Shown here piece after piece: positions 50,718 to 58,986 of a stretch of 64,000 bases of DNA (the first letter of the stretch is position 1; each line of letters begins with the position of its first letter). The position numbers and the translations under genes were made by a program. Under the pieces are notes generated by a model, which saw only the letters and a program-made list of their open reading frames with translations, had not been told where the DNA came from and did not search any database. The DNA is from Natronorubrum texcoconense (GTDB lineage: Archaea > Halobacteriota > Halobacteria > Halobacteriales > Natrialbaceae): contig NZ_FNFE01000002.1 in assembly GCF_900100335.1 (NCBI RefSeq), forward strand, positions 558,001 to 622,000. The letters run 5' to 3'.

Positions 50718-51404
50718 TCAGAACTGCTCGAGACCCGTCTGTTCCGCCTCGGCCAGCACGTCCTCGCAGGTCGACCACGACTCGCGAGCGAACGGCGGGA
50801 GTTCGGCGTGCTCGTCGACGTAGGACTCGAGAAACTCGCGCGTGTTCGGGTCGCTCGGATAGCCGCTGCCGACGGGCCCGTACTCGTCGGCGATAGCGGC
50901 GACGTGGGCGTCGCGTTCGACCTTGGCGATGATGCTCGCCGCGCCGACGAGCCTCGAGTCGTCGTCGGCTCCGTGTCGGGCGTCGATCTCGAGATCGATG
51001 GCCGACTCGAGAACGTCCGCGCAGCTGTCGCCCACCCGACGCGCGAACCGGTCGGCGTCGGTATCGCAGGCGTCACAGAGCCCGGTGATCGAGTCCGACT
51101 CGAGCGCATTGAGACTGAGTCCCTCGAGCGCCCCGTCGATCGCCTCGGCGTGGGCTGCGACGGCCAGCGAGTTCATGTCCGTCTCGGGATCGTCGATCCG
51201 GGCCGTCGTGATTTCGGCGACGCCGACGCGGATCCGGGCGTCCTCGCGGATGGTGGTCGCCAGTTCCTCGCGACGCTCGGGTGCGAGTCGCTTCGAGTCC
51301 GCGATACCGTCGGGAAGGATCGCCGGGTGCTCGAGGGCGACGGTCGCGGCGAACATCGACCCGAACACCGGCCCCTTCCCGGCTTCGTCGACGCCGAATT
51401 GCAT
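50718..51404 (-). CDS. rnhB: Ribonuclease HII
   Basis: RNase HII removes RNA from RNA-DNA hybrids. The 228-residue protein begins MQFGVDEAGKGPVFGSMFAA, carrying the catalytic Asp/Glu pair (Asp6, Glu7). It also shows GIADSKRLAPERREELATTI, ARHGADDDSRLVGAASIIAK and SYVDEHAELPPFARESWST. Length is standard for archaeal RNase HII. Start ATG 51404. Confidence 0.94.
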   Translation of the reverse strand: MQFGVDEAGKGPVFGSMFAATVALEHPAILPDGIADSKRLAPERREELATTIREDARIRVGVAEITTARIDDPETDMNSLAVAAHAEAIDGALEGLSLNALESDSITGLCDACDTDADRFARRVGDSCADVLESAIDLEIDARHGADDDSRLVGAASIIAKVERDAHVAAIADEYGPVGSGYPSDPNTREFLESYVDEHAELPPFARESWSTCEDVLAEAEQTGLEQF

Positions 51405-51500
51405 ATCACGTGGATCAGTGGCCGGCCGCTAAACCGTTGCGTTGTCCGATCGTCGGTCAGTCACACACTACTATTGAGTTGGACGAACGATTGACAGATC

Positions 51501-51803
51501 ATGAGTTCGGACACGAAACGGGTTCAGTTTCGCGCACCCGGCGAACTAGTCGAGCGAGCGGATATTCTGGCGACGGCCCTCGAGACGGATCGTGAGGACA
51601 TCATTGCTACTGCACTCCGAGAGTATGTCGACGAAGCGGTATGCGACGACGAGACCGAGCAGGAGATCGCCGCTGCGTACTACGATGCGACGATCACGTA
51701 CGAGCAACTGGCTTCACTCGTGGGGCGTGCGAGAGCGACGAATTTCCGCGTCCTCAAACGACAACTCGAGCCGTCGTACGTCGATGAGGTCGCCGATTTG
51801 TAG
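51501..51803 (+). CDS. Ribbon-helix-helix DNA-binding protein
   Basis: A 100-residue protein with an N-terminal ribbon-helix-helix (KRVQFRAPGELVERADILAT, then DREDIIATALREYVDE), like CopG/Arc antitoxins, and a helical C-terminal half (QLASLVGRARATNFRVLKRQ). The gene after it is on the other strand (pus10), so no toxin accompanies it. It is either an orphan antitoxin or an independent repressor. ATG 51501. Confidence 0.8.
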   Translation: MSSDTKRVQFRAPGELVERADILATALETDREDIIATALREYVDEAVCDDETEQEIAAAYYDATITYEQLASLVGRARATNFRVLKRQLEPSYVDEVADL

Positions 51804-51858
51804 CGGCGGTGCCAGTTAGTGAGGTCGAGATAATCCATTCTCGATGAGGGAGAACGAA

Positions 51859-53232
51859 TTACGCGTCCACCGACGCCGTCTCCTCGTCATCACGCGGCTC
51901 GTCCCGGAAGTACGCCTCGAGTTCGAACGGTTCCTCTTCACCCTCGACGCTGAGCACGTCCAGTGCGGTCACCTCGGCGTCGGTCTCGAGCACCCCCGCC
52001 AGACTCGGTACCGTGCGACCCTCGTCGCTGCTGACGAGTTCCTTGACGTAGAGGCCGCCTTCGCCGTGGATTCGGACCTCAGCCTCGGTCGGTCCGTGTA
52101 ACTCGCCGTCCATGTCGTAGACGGTCCGCTCGCGCGTCAGCGCCGCTCGCCGGTGGTCGACGCGCTGGGGCGTGTCCTGCTCGACAGTTGTTCCCGTGAG
52201 TTCCTCGAGTGCGGCCTCGAAGTCGTGCTCCTCGACGGGGTCGGCGAACTCGACGTCGGCACGATACTGTTTGCTCGCGTCGTGTTCCTTGACGCGCTCG
52301 ACCATCTCGTAGGTCGCGAGTCGGAGGCCGTCGACCTCGACCGCTCCCGCCGCGGCCTCGTTGATCTCGCGTTCGAGAGCTTCGACGTCGACCTCGCGCG
52401 TGCTCGGCCGCTTGACCTCGAGGACGAACGGCCGGCCGCCCTCGAGCATCCGGGCGTCGACGTCCTCGCGGCCCGCCCCGTGGAAGGTGCCCTCGTCGCC
52501 GTCCATCGCCTCGACGACGTGGGGGCGGACGACCTGTTCGACGCTCGTGTCGTACAGGTAGCCAGAGCCGCCGCAGTAGTCACAGGGCTCTTCGCCCGTG
52601 TCGGCTAACTGGACCCCGCTGCCGCCACACTCCCGGCAGGGCCACTCCGTCTGGGGGATGTCCCGCTCGAGTTTGCGGTAGCGGCCGTAGACGAACGCGG
52701 GGTTGACCTGCACGTCGACCGCGTGGCTCGTGACCGAGTCGGCGTCGAGCGCCTCGAAGGGGTCGAACCCCTCGAGATCGACGATGGCGAGGACGTCCGG
52801 GCGGTCGAAGTCCACGTCGGTCCCAGTGATATCCCCGATCCGGATGCCCACCTCGCGGTTGACTTCGCGTTTGAGCGACTCGCCGACGTCGGGTTCGAGG
52901 CCGGCGTCCTCGCGGAGAAGTCGTTCGTTCTCCTCGACCAGCGGCGGCACCCGGGAGCCGACCTGGTAGGTGTCGAACTCGACGGTCTCGAGGGCGTCGA
53001 CGATCGTTTCGGCGATCGCGTCGAACGTACCGCAGTAGCCCTCGCAGACCCAGCAGTCGACGGGGGAAACGGGATCGTAGTCCTCGTCGTCGGCCATCGC
53101 AATCGTCGTACGTAGCGCCCGGCCGCGCTCGTCGTTCGTCAGTCCGAAACTCCGTGCGGCGAAGGGGCGACCGAGACAGGAGTCGCAGATGGCCCCCGTC
53201 TCGAGTAACGCGCGGGCGTCGTCCGTGATCAT
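51859..53232 (-). CDS. pus10: tRNA pseudouridine synthase Pus10
   Basis: Pus10 makes pseudouridine 54 and 55 in archaeal tRNA. The 457-residue protein has zinc Cys pairs at the start (GAICDSCLGRPFAARSFGL and CWVCEGYC), a THUMP-like middle part, and the catalytic region with Asp in TFHGAGREDVDARMLEG followed by GRPFVLEVKRPST. An insertion with CRECGGSG and CDYCGGSGYLYD resembles DnaJ-type zinc loops. ATG 53232 (MITDDARALL) gives the family-like N-terminus; the frame runs on to 53286. Confidence 0.92.
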   Translation of the reverse strand: MITDDARALLETGAICDSCLGRPFAARSFGLTNDERGRALRTTIAMADDEDYDPVSPVDCWVCEGYCGTFDAIAETIVDALETVEFDTYQVGSRVPPLVEENERLLREDAGLEPDVGESLKREVNREVGIRIGDITGTDVDFDRPDVLAIVDLEGFDPFEALDADSVTSHAVDVQVNPAFVYGRYRKLERDIPQTEWPCRECGGSGVQLADTGEEPCDYCGGSGYLYDTSVEQVVRPHVVEAMDGDEGTFHGAGREDVDARMLEGGRPFVLEVKRPSTREVDVEALEREINEAAAGAVEVDGLRLATYEMVERVKEHDASKQYRADVEFADPVEEHDFEAALEELTGTTVEQDTPQRVDHRRAALTRERTVYDMDGELHGPTEAEVRIHGEGGLYVKELVSSDEGRTVPSLAGVLETDAEVTALDVLSVEGEEEPFELEAYFRDEPRDDEETASVDA

Positions 53233-53384
53233 ATCCGAAATCGGGCGGCCGCGGGTAACACGTTTTCCCTTCGGGGATTCCGTCACTCTCGATGATCTCG
53301 TCGGCAGATGACTGGTTCTCCCTCACGACATACCAACACACGTGAGCCCGGACGTTCAAATGGGTAGGGTGCTATCACCGGGAC

Positions 53385-54491
53385 ATGAACGATTCTGGAC
53401 TGGATCGACGCGGCTTTCTCTCGCTCTCCGCCGCCGGAGTCGCCGGCGCGCTCGCAGGGTGTGCGGAACCCCGAACTGAGAGTTCGATCGAGGGGAACTC
53501 CTCGAGCCAGATCGACCGGGACAATCTCGCCGAGGGGTCGACCTACACCGACGTCTACGAGGCGGTCATCGACTCGGTCACGCAGGTCCAGGTCTTCGGT
53601 ATCGAAGACCCGCTCACCGGCGAAGAGGGCGAGGGACAAGGCTCCGGATTTCTCTTCGACGGCTCCTACGTGGTCACGAACGAGCATGTCGTCTCCGACG
53701 ACGCCGAGATCGATCTGCAGTACATCAACGGCGACTGGACGAGTACGCAACTGGTCGGCACCGACTTCTACACCGATCTGGCCGTCCTCGAGGCCGACCA
53801 CGTTCCCGAGGCGGCGACGCCGCTGTCGCTCTCCGAGGAATATCCGGTCGTCGGCCAGGAGGTGCTCGCGATCGGCAACCCCTTCGGTCTCGAAGGGACG
53901 ATGACGAAGGGGATCGTCAGCGGCGTCGATCGAACCCTCGACACGCGGGACCGGGACTTCTCCTACTCGAACGTGGTTCAGACCGACGCTGCGGTCAACC
54001 CCGGAAACAGCGGCGGTCCGCTCGTCGATCTCGACGGAAACGTCGTCGGCGTCATCAACGCCGGCGGCGGCGACAACATCGGGTTCGCGATCTCGGCGGC
54101 GATGACGAGCCGCGTCGTGCCGTCGCTCATCGAGACCGGGGAGTACGAACACCCCTACATGGGAATCGGACTCGCGACCGTCGACCGACACATCGCCGAG
54201 GCGAACGACCTCCCCGAAGCGACCGGCATCATCGTCACCCACGTCGAACCCGGCGAGGCCGCCGACGGCGTCCTCGAGGAGGCCACGATCCGCGGGGGAA
54301 GTGATCCGGTTCCCGTCGGCGGCGACGTCATCTTCGAAATCGACGGCGAACCGATCCCCGACCGCCACGCGCTCTCGACGTATCTCGAACTCGAGACCAG
54401 TCCGGGCGAGACCATCGAGATCGACTGCTGGCGGGACGGGTCGGAAACCACGGAATCGCTGACGCTCGGCAGCCGTCCGCCGGCCCAGTGA
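53385..54491 (+). CDS. HtrA-like serine protease lipoprotein
   Basis: A 368-residue S1C protease exported by the Tat route. LDRRGFLSLSAAGVAGALAGC is cut here to its parts: a twin-Arg motif at 8-9 and lipid-Cys 26. The catalytic triad is His101 (TNEHVV), Asp131 (YTDLAVL) and Ser209 (NPGNSGGP). A PDZ domain follows (about 265-360: GIIVTHVEPGEAADGVL, VIFEIDGEPIPDRHAL). It probably degrades or chaperones misfolded exported proteins at the cell surface. Monocistronic; a hairpin lies 40 bases downstream. Confidence 0.93.
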   Translation: MNDSGLDRRGFLSLSAAGVAGALAGCAEPRTESSIEGNSSSQIDRDNLAEGSTYTDVYEAVIDSVTQVQVFGIEDPLTGEEGEGQGSGFLFDGSYVVTNEHVVSDDAEIDLQYINGDWTSTQLVGTDFYTDLAVLEADHVPEAATPLSLSEEYPVVGQEVLAIGNPFGLEGTMTKGIVSGVDRTLDTRDRDFSYSNVVQTDAAVNPGNSGGPLVDLDGNVVGVINAGGGDNIGFAISAAMTSRVVPSLIETGEYEHPYMGIGLATVDRHIAEANDLPEATGIIVTHVEPGEAADGVLEEATIRGGSDPVPVGGDVIFEIDGEPIPDRHALSTYLELETSPGETIEIDCWRDGSETTESLTLGSRPPAQ

Positions 54492-54880
54492 GATCCGCCT
54501 CGCTGTGAGATAGTAACAACTGCAACGATTTACACACTGATCGCCGAACCGTCTGGCGATCAGGTGTGCACTGACTTGCAGTGGCTACTATAGTTCGGCG
54601 ACGCTTCGCCTCGAGTTCACCCCGATTGCGGCGCTCGAGCGCCGTGAGACGGTTCGAAAGCACCCCCTACACCGGTGGCTGTGCCGGCAACAACTGACGG
54701 GATGGTCGTAATCCCGCCGTACACGTTAGCGACGGTTTCGGTCTCGGTTTCGTGAGTGAACGATCTGAACTGGTACGGAACTGAACGCTACCGTCACTGT
54801 TCAACCGGTTAGAAGGTCGATAACAATAGGACACTCTCGGGTAGTCGTGACCAGAGCGATTCCCCCATCGCCTGCCACAC
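54492..54880. other. Gene-poor stretch after the HtrA-like gene
   Basis: A 389-base stretch with no credible gene; the one minus-strand frame overlapping it (54667-54912) is Arg/Ser/Pro-rich. The hairpin at 54533-54568 is the only strong element. Near the right end (about 54820-54880) AT-richer sequence probably holds the promoter of the short acidic protein starting at 54881. Confidence 0.45.
54533..54568. terminator. Hairpin downstream of the HtrA-like gene
   Basis: cacactgatcgcc (54533-54545) pairs with ggcgatcag and tgtg (54555-54563 and 54565-54568), leaving one unpaired g and a 9-base loop. No T-run follows, so it is at most a processing or weak termination hairpin. It is 41 bases beyond the stop codon. 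Confidence 0.4.
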
Positions 54881-55084
54881 ATGAACACGGACATCAACAC
54901 TGACGGCGACACGCAGTCACCGCCCGACGAACCGACGACGGAACTGGATCACGTGACCGTCGAGAACGACGACGCGCCGAACGAGTGTGCGATCTTTCCC
55001 CGAGAGGCGAGCGAAGAGGCCCTGATGACCAACTGGATCTCCGCCCACGAAGACTCGTTCGTCGCACTCGAGTCGATGCGCTGA
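54881..55084 (+). CDS. Small acidic protein, DUF7511-like
   Basis: A 67-residue acidic protein: MNTDINTDGDTQSPPDEPTT, then LDHVTVENDDAPNECAIFPR and LMTNWISAHEDSFVALESMR. The second half resembles the haloarchaeal DUF7511 family. No catalytic motif; single Cys. The membrane-protein gene after it starts four bases after its stop, so both are one transcript. Confidence 0.7.
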   Translation: MNTDINTDGDTQSPPDEPTTELDHVTVENDDAPNECAIFPREASEEALMTNWISAHEDSFVALESMR

Positions 55085-55088
55085 GGCC

Positions 55089-55283
55089 ATGAGCGTTCAT
55101 CTGGGCCACGCGATCACCGCTGTCGGCTTCTGGCTCGGCACGCTCCTGCCGGTCGCCTATCTCCCGGTCTTTCTCGCCGGAATCGACTCGGTCGCCACGT
55201 TGTCGATCCTCGTCGGACTCCTCACGATCCACGCGCTCGCCCTGATCGTCGGCCACGAGTATCCCGCCTCCCGAACCCGCTGA
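55089..55283 (+). CDS. Small two-helix membrane protein
   Basis: A 64-residue protein with two membrane helices (about residues 5-28 and 33-55), starting MSVHLGHAITAVGFWLGTLL and ending GHEYPASRTR. It is immediately downstream of the small acidic gene. Function unknown. Confidence 0.65.
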   Translation: MSVHLGHAITAVGFWLGTLLPVAYLPVFLAGIDSVATLSILVGLLTIHALALIVGHEYPASRTR

Positions 55284-55479
55284 CAGCCTCCCGCGCCACC
55301 GGCGAGGCTTCGTATCGGCCCTCCCCACCCGTTCGAAATTGCTCGAGCCGTGCACTCGGCTCGCTGTCGCCGCGACGACGAGCCGTTCGACGTCGACGAA
55401 CGCACACAGCAGATCATCTTACGGACTGGTCAGCGTACCCGATGAAAGAGATACGCTACTCGGCGTGGGAGCGACGCGT

Positions 55480-55638
55480 ATGCGTACCCGCTGTCCGCTC
55501 TGTACCCGAGACGTCCCGCGCGAAAAGCAAGTCTGGTGTACGTGTGGGTCCGCGATGGATTCGGGCTGTTACGACGCCCACGAGGACTGGTGTGCCAGAC
55601 GGGGGACCGACGCCTGGATCGGTGCGTTCGAGCGGTAG
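55480..55638 (+). CDS. Zinc-finger microprotein with six cysteines
   Basis: A 52-residue frame starting MRTRCPLCTRDVPREKQVWC and ending WCARRGTDAWIGAFER. Six cysteines (CPLC, then VWCTCG, DSGC, DWC) and one His form a treble-clef-like or two-site zinc pattern. The Cys/His density is too ordered for chance. It is convergent with the zinc-ribbon gene at 55647-55820. Function unknown. Confidence 0.65.
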   Translation: MRTRCPLCTRDVPREKQVWCTCGSAMDSGCYDAHEDWCARRGTDAWIGAFER

Positions 55639-55646
55639 TCAGCCGC

Positions 55647-55820
55647 CTACCACAGCTGGGCTCGCGGGGTGTCGCAGCTGTCACAGACCACCGCTCGGTT
55701 CTCCTTGTAGGTGCCGCGCTCGAGTTCGCCGTCGTCGCAGTCGGGACAGGGCCGTCCCTCGAGAATCGCGAGTAACTTCGGATCGTCGTCGCTCGTCCGT
55801 GACGACTGTGATTTCGCCAT
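55647..55820 (-). CDS. Small zinc-ribbon protein
   Basis: A 57-residue protein: MAKSQSSRTSDDDPKLLAIL, then RPCPDCDDGELERGTYKENR and VVCDSCDTPRAQLW. Two CxxC pairs about 20 residues apart form a zinc ribbon. It has the look of a widely conserved haloarchaeal zinc-finger family (probably the HVO_A0556 type; recalled, not checked). Start ATG 55820. Confidence 0.75.
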   Translation of the reverse strand: MAKSQSSRTSDDDPKLLAILEGRPCPDCDDGELERGTYKENRAVVCDSCDTPRAQLW

Positions 55821-56028
55821 ATACGCAGTACAGAGCCGAGACACTGGAAACGGTTGGCCATGCCTATGCAATGTCAATCACCCCCAAATCGTGACGAGCG
55901 GTTGATCGAAACCGGCCGAGTTACCCCGTGTTTCCACTCGGTTCAGCGGTATGAGTTCCCTAGACGGCACTGGAGATCGGTCGTTATGAAACCGTGGCGG
56001 CTATCCCGTCGGTCGTCGTTCCTCCGAT

Positions 56029-56625
56029 ATGCGCCAATTCGTACTGCTCGGTCACGAGGTGCCGACCGAGCCCGAGTTCTCGCTCGACGACCTCGCCGGC
56101 GGGGCCGGTCGCCTCGACGCCCTCTGTCGCTCGATCACCGCCTCGTTCGTCACCTCCCACGGTATCCGTGAGGACGTCCGCACGCATCTCGTGGTGCAAG
56201 ACGAACTCACGATCACCTTCGACGGGAGCGAGCTTCGCCGGCTGAACCCTGACGAACGGAGCACTGCGGCACTGGTTCGAAAGGCCATCGCGCACCGCGA
56301 CGAGGCCATCGGCGCGCTACCTGCCGAACCCAGCCCGGGAATCGAGGTGTATCGGCGCGGGTTCGAGGAGACGCTCGAGACGGTTGCGACGGAGGGAACC
56401 GTCGTACAGCTACACGAGGACGGCGAGGCGATGGTCGACGTGGGCGGACTCGAGGATCCGGTGTTCGTGCTCTCCGATCATCAGGACTTTACCGACGACG
56501 AAGAGCGGGTGCTCGAGGGCGTCGTCGACCAGCGACTTCGACTCGGGCCGGAGCTGTTGCACGCGGATCAGGCGATCACGGTGGCCCATCACTATCTGGA
56601 CACGGCCGGCTACGAGCAGTTTTGA
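56029..56625 (+). CDS. trmY: tRNA (pseudouridine54-N1)-methyltransferase
   Basis: TrmY methylates pseudouridine 54 in archaeal tRNA, the product of Pus10, encoded 3 kb to the left. The 198-residue SPOUT protein begins MRQFVLLGHEVPTEPEFSLD. It has GRLDALCRSITASFVTSHGI and the C-terminal knot region VLSDHQDFTDDEERVL and LGPELLHADQAITVAHHYLD. Start ATG 56029. Confidence 0.92.
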   Translation: MRQFVLLGHEVPTEPEFSLDDLAGGAGRLDALCRSITASFVTSHGIREDVRTHLVVQDELTITFDGSELRRLNPDERSTAALVRKAIAHRDEAIGALPAEPSPGIEVYRRGFEETLETVATEGTVVQLHEDGEAMVDVGGLEDPVFVLSDHQDFTDDEERVLEGVVDQRLRLGPELLHADQAITVAHHYLDTAGYEQF

Positions 56626-56707
56626 GCGGGTGTGAGAATCGCGGTCCAGCGGCCCGATCGGCGGTTTCGCAACCGTTAAACGATCCGGCGTTCACAATTG
56701 TAGATGC

Positions 56708-56780
56708 GGGCCGGTGGGGTAGCTTGGTATCCTTCGGCCTTCGGGTGGCCGTAACCGCAGTTCGAATCTGCGCCGGCCCA
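56708..56780 (+). tRNA. tRNA-Pro (anticodon CGG)
   Basis: A 73-base tRNA that folds fully: acceptor gggccgg/ccggccc with A73, D-arm with agcttggta loop, anticodon stem cggcc/ggccg with loop ttcgggt (anticodon CGG), 4-base variable region, and T-arm cgcag-ttcgaat-ctgcg. CCA is not encoded and no intron is present. An 8-base inverted repeat (ctgcccgc at 56784, gcgggcag at 56830) follows the gene. A TATA-like gttaaac lies about 30 bases upstream. Confidence 0.95.
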
Positions 56781-57494
56781 TTTCTGCCCGCGAATTCTAA
56801 CCGACGAGCGAAGCGAGTCGCGTTCGTGAGCGGGCAGCAATGCAGCCGCGGAGATTCGAACCGACGGCGGTACCGCTATCGGTACTGAGGTCAGGAGTGT
56901 CAGGGTGGACCACCCTGACACGGAGCAGAGATGCGAACTGCTCTATGGAATTCGGACTCAGTTAGTGATTCTGGTGGTTGTGGTGGTTTCGGGTGCCTCT
57001 GAGTCCAATTCACGCCACTCAGTAAACGATAATAAATCTGCTAGTAGTTGGCAACAATCTCCGGGAGTTGTCTGCGAGAGCAATGGGTTTCGATGTGCTA
57101 ACTAGTCGACCGATTCGACGAGGCTGTCGAGGCGGCTACGTGAGTTATCGAGACCACCCTCGACGCCGGTCCGTACGACCTCGAGTAACACTGACCAGTC
57201 AGCCTACGGAACTACTGTAACTGCCGACAGCCAGTCAGCAGCCGGGTCGAACGATACTTTGTCAGAGGCACGCTCCGGCCCGGCTACCGATTCGGATCCG
57301 TCGGACGTAGCCGTCCACGGATTCGAGACTGACGGCGGTCGGTCACGAACCAACCGCGAGCGCGCTATTCTCGATGCGCTCGCGGACGGCTGCACTGAGC
57401 GCCGCTCAACCCCGCCAACCGCCATCTACAACCAGGTTGACACCTCTCGCGGCTACCAGAAGAGTCTTTGCGGACTCATGGAATTATCTCGAGT
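56781..57494. other. Gene-poor region between tRNA-Pro and the Lrp-type gene
   Basis: About 700 bases without a credible gene. It contains the hairpin just after the tRNA, a T-arm-like stretch on the minus strand (56846-56867), the 25-base palindrome at 56897-56921, and broken frames such as 57259-57600 whose sequence (for example NRERAILDALADGCTERR) has HTH-like helices but no complete protein. The sequence looks like decayed accessory DNA next to a tRNA, a common integration region. Confidence 0.45.
56897..56921. repeat. 25-base palindrome
   Basis: gtgtcagggtgg and ccaccctgacac are 12-base perfect inverted repeats around one base. The site lies 117 bases after the tRNA-Pro gene. It could be a terminator without T-run, an operator or a mobile-element end. 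Confidence 0.5.
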
Positions 57495-57974
57495 ATGGCT
57501 GCCGACGGACTCGACGAGATCGACTATGGAATCCTTCATCTTCTTCAGCAGAACGCCCGAGCCACGACGCCGGTCGATATGGCCGATCAGCTGCCGGTAA
57601 CCGATACGACGATCCGAAATCGGATCGAGCGGTTGGAAGAGAAGGGGGTAATCGAGGGGTATGTACCGATCATCGACTACGAAGCGGCGGGCTTTCCGAT
57701 GCGGCTCCAGTTTTCCTGTACCGCAGCGACGAACAAGCGCGAGGAGATCGCAGCACGGGTGCTCGAACTCCCCAATGTCGTCAAGGTGGACGAGATGTTG
57801 AGCGCGCGGGAGAACATTCGTGCGCTCGCCGTCGCGAGTACCACCGAGGAGGTCAACGATATCGCCGCTCGACTAGATGAACTGCCGCTGACGATCGAAC
57901 GAGAGAGTTTGCTCCGAAAAGAGCGCATTCGACCGTTCAATCACTTCGGTGAGCACGTCGTCTCGAAGGAGTGA
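57495..57974 (+). CDS. Lrp/AsnC-family regulator
   Basis: A 159-residue regulator. Its winged HTH (DEIDYGILHLLQQNARATTP, VTDTTIRNRIERLEEKGVIE) is of the AsnC type. The RAM-like domain follows (residues 75-130), with a charged C-terminal tail (RIRPFNHFGEHVVSKE). ATG 57495 (MAADGLDE) is chosen; upstream codons to 57468 are weak. It is isolated in a gene-poor region, so targets cannot be guessed. Confidence 0.85.
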   Translation: MAADGLDEIDYGILHLLQQNARATTPVDMADQLPVTDTTIRNRIERLEEKGVIEGYVPIIDYEAAGFPMRLQFSCTAATNKREEIAARVLELPNVVKVDEMLSARENIRALAVASTTEEVNDIAARLDELPLTIERESLLRKERIRPFNHFGEHVVSKE

Positions 57975-58314
57975 TGGTCGTAAGATAAAATACAGGCGTT
58001 TTCCTTCGAAAATTCAAACACTTATAAGTTCCCGGTTTGGTTCCAAATAGATTTGGGGGAAGCGTTTTTGTATCGGCGAATAAGTTGCTGACGATGACTG
58101 TCGTAGCGGAGCGAAGTGTCGACATCGATTTCGGAGACTCGGCTCGAGCTCGTGCCTCACTGAACCGGCGAACCGACCGCCGCAAATATCCTCGTCGGCC
58201 GTCGAATACCACATCGGCAGCATGCGGCTGTCAGTACAACGCACGGCAATCGCTGCGTCGAGTGACGCCTGCGCCGGAATCACGGTCGAGTGACCGATCG
58301 ACGATCATCGACCG
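57975..58314. other. Gene-free stretch before the small CxxC protein
   Basis: No credible gene. A TATA-like palindrome acttataagt (58020-58029) and an AT-rich tract (58000-58070) suggest a promoter. The frame at 58094 (MTVVAERSVDIDFGDSARAR) begins like an HTH-10 regulator but soon loses any resemblance. It may be a decayed gene start. Confidence 0.4.
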
Positions 58315-58518
58315 ATGAGTGAGGAACTGTATCGGTGTATCTGTCATACGTGCGAAACGGAACGACTGATCGAAGGACTCGAGAGCGCACAGGAGGTGTT
58401 CAACGAACACGCCGATATGTCCCACGAGGTGGAGTTGCTGAAACGCCAGTCGCTCCATCGATATTCGAACCGGTCGGTGGAAAACGATCACGACGACGGC
58501 TCGACTGCCGACGAATAG
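58315..58518 (+). CDS. Small CxxC protein of haloarchaea
   Basis: A 67-residue protein: MSEELYRCICHTCETERLIE with three clustered cysteines, then AQEVFNEHADMSHEVELLKR, then an acidic tail. The CxCxxC cluster with two later His residues could bind a metal. It resembles short haloarchaeal proteins of unknown function. ATG 58315. Confidence 0.65.
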   Translation: MSEELYRCICHTCETERLIEGLESAQEVFNEHADMSHEVELLKRQSLHRYSNRSVENDHDDGSTADE

Positions 58519-58578
58519 TCTCGCCGCTGCTCCGGAATCTCACAGGCACGGTGCCGGTTTCGGTGTCGACGAATCCTA

Positions 58579-58986
58579 CTAGCTGGCGTCCTGTGCGTCG
58601 ACGACCTCGTCGATGCGTATCCGCAGGAGGACGCGCTCCGTCTCGATCGGCATCGGATACTCGTCCTCGTCCATATATCGCCGCGTGAGTTCGTCGATGT
58701 GCGCTCGCGCACCGTCGGTCGTGATCTCGTCGACCTCGCCGATAATCGATAGACGTCGGTACGGATTGTCCGGATCGATCATACTGACTCCGACGGACGG
58801 ATCGGCCTCGAGGTTTCGCACCTTTTGCCGGCCGCGTTCGCTGTTGATCAGTATCCGCCCGTCGTCGGCGTCGTAATCGATCCAGACCGGCGTGACGTGT
58901 GGGTCCTGCTCGTCGCTCAGCGTCGCGACGTGGGCGTACGTTTGCTTCTCGAACAGGTCCTGAAACGCGTCTGGAACGGATACCAT
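58579..58986 (-). CDS. PPOX-class F420- or FMN-dependent protein
   Basis: A 135-residue split-barrel protein of the pyridoxamine-phosphate-oxidase-like superfamily: FQDLFEKQTYAHVATLSDEQ, PHVTPVWIDYDADDGRILIN, SERGRQKVRNLEADPSVGVS and RRLSIIGEVDEITTDGARAH. These match actinobacterial/haloarchaeal F420-dependent reductases (TIGR03618 style). It probably reduces or binds a flavin-type cofactor; substrate unknown. Start ATG 58986. Confidence 0.88.
   Translation of the reverse strand: MVSVPDAFQDLFEKQTYAHVATLSDEQDPHVTPVWIDYDADDGRILINSERGRQKVRNLEADPSVGVSMIDPDNPYRRLSIIGEVDEITTDGARAHIDELTRRYMDEDEYPMPIETERVLLRIRIDEVVDAQDAS

Noticed and set aside
54667-54912. Minus-strand frame of 81 codons after the HtrA-like gene
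   Set aside because: Arg/Ser/Pro-rich, and it overlaps the start of the better-supported gene at 54881.
56846-56867. Minus-strand ggttcgaatc, looking like a tRNA T-arm
   Set aside because: The stem does not pair properly and no acceptor, D-arm or anticodon arm can be drawn around it.
57259-57600. Plus-strand frame of 113 codons in the region after tRNA-Pro
   Set aside because: It overlaps the start of the Lrp-type gene and shows only short helix-like bits; treated as decayed DNA.
58037-58318. Plus-strand frame whose inner start MTVVAERSVDIDF resembles HTH-10 regulators
   Set aside because: The resemblance covers a handful of residues and the rest is Arg/Ser-rich; it may be a remnant but is not supported as a gene.
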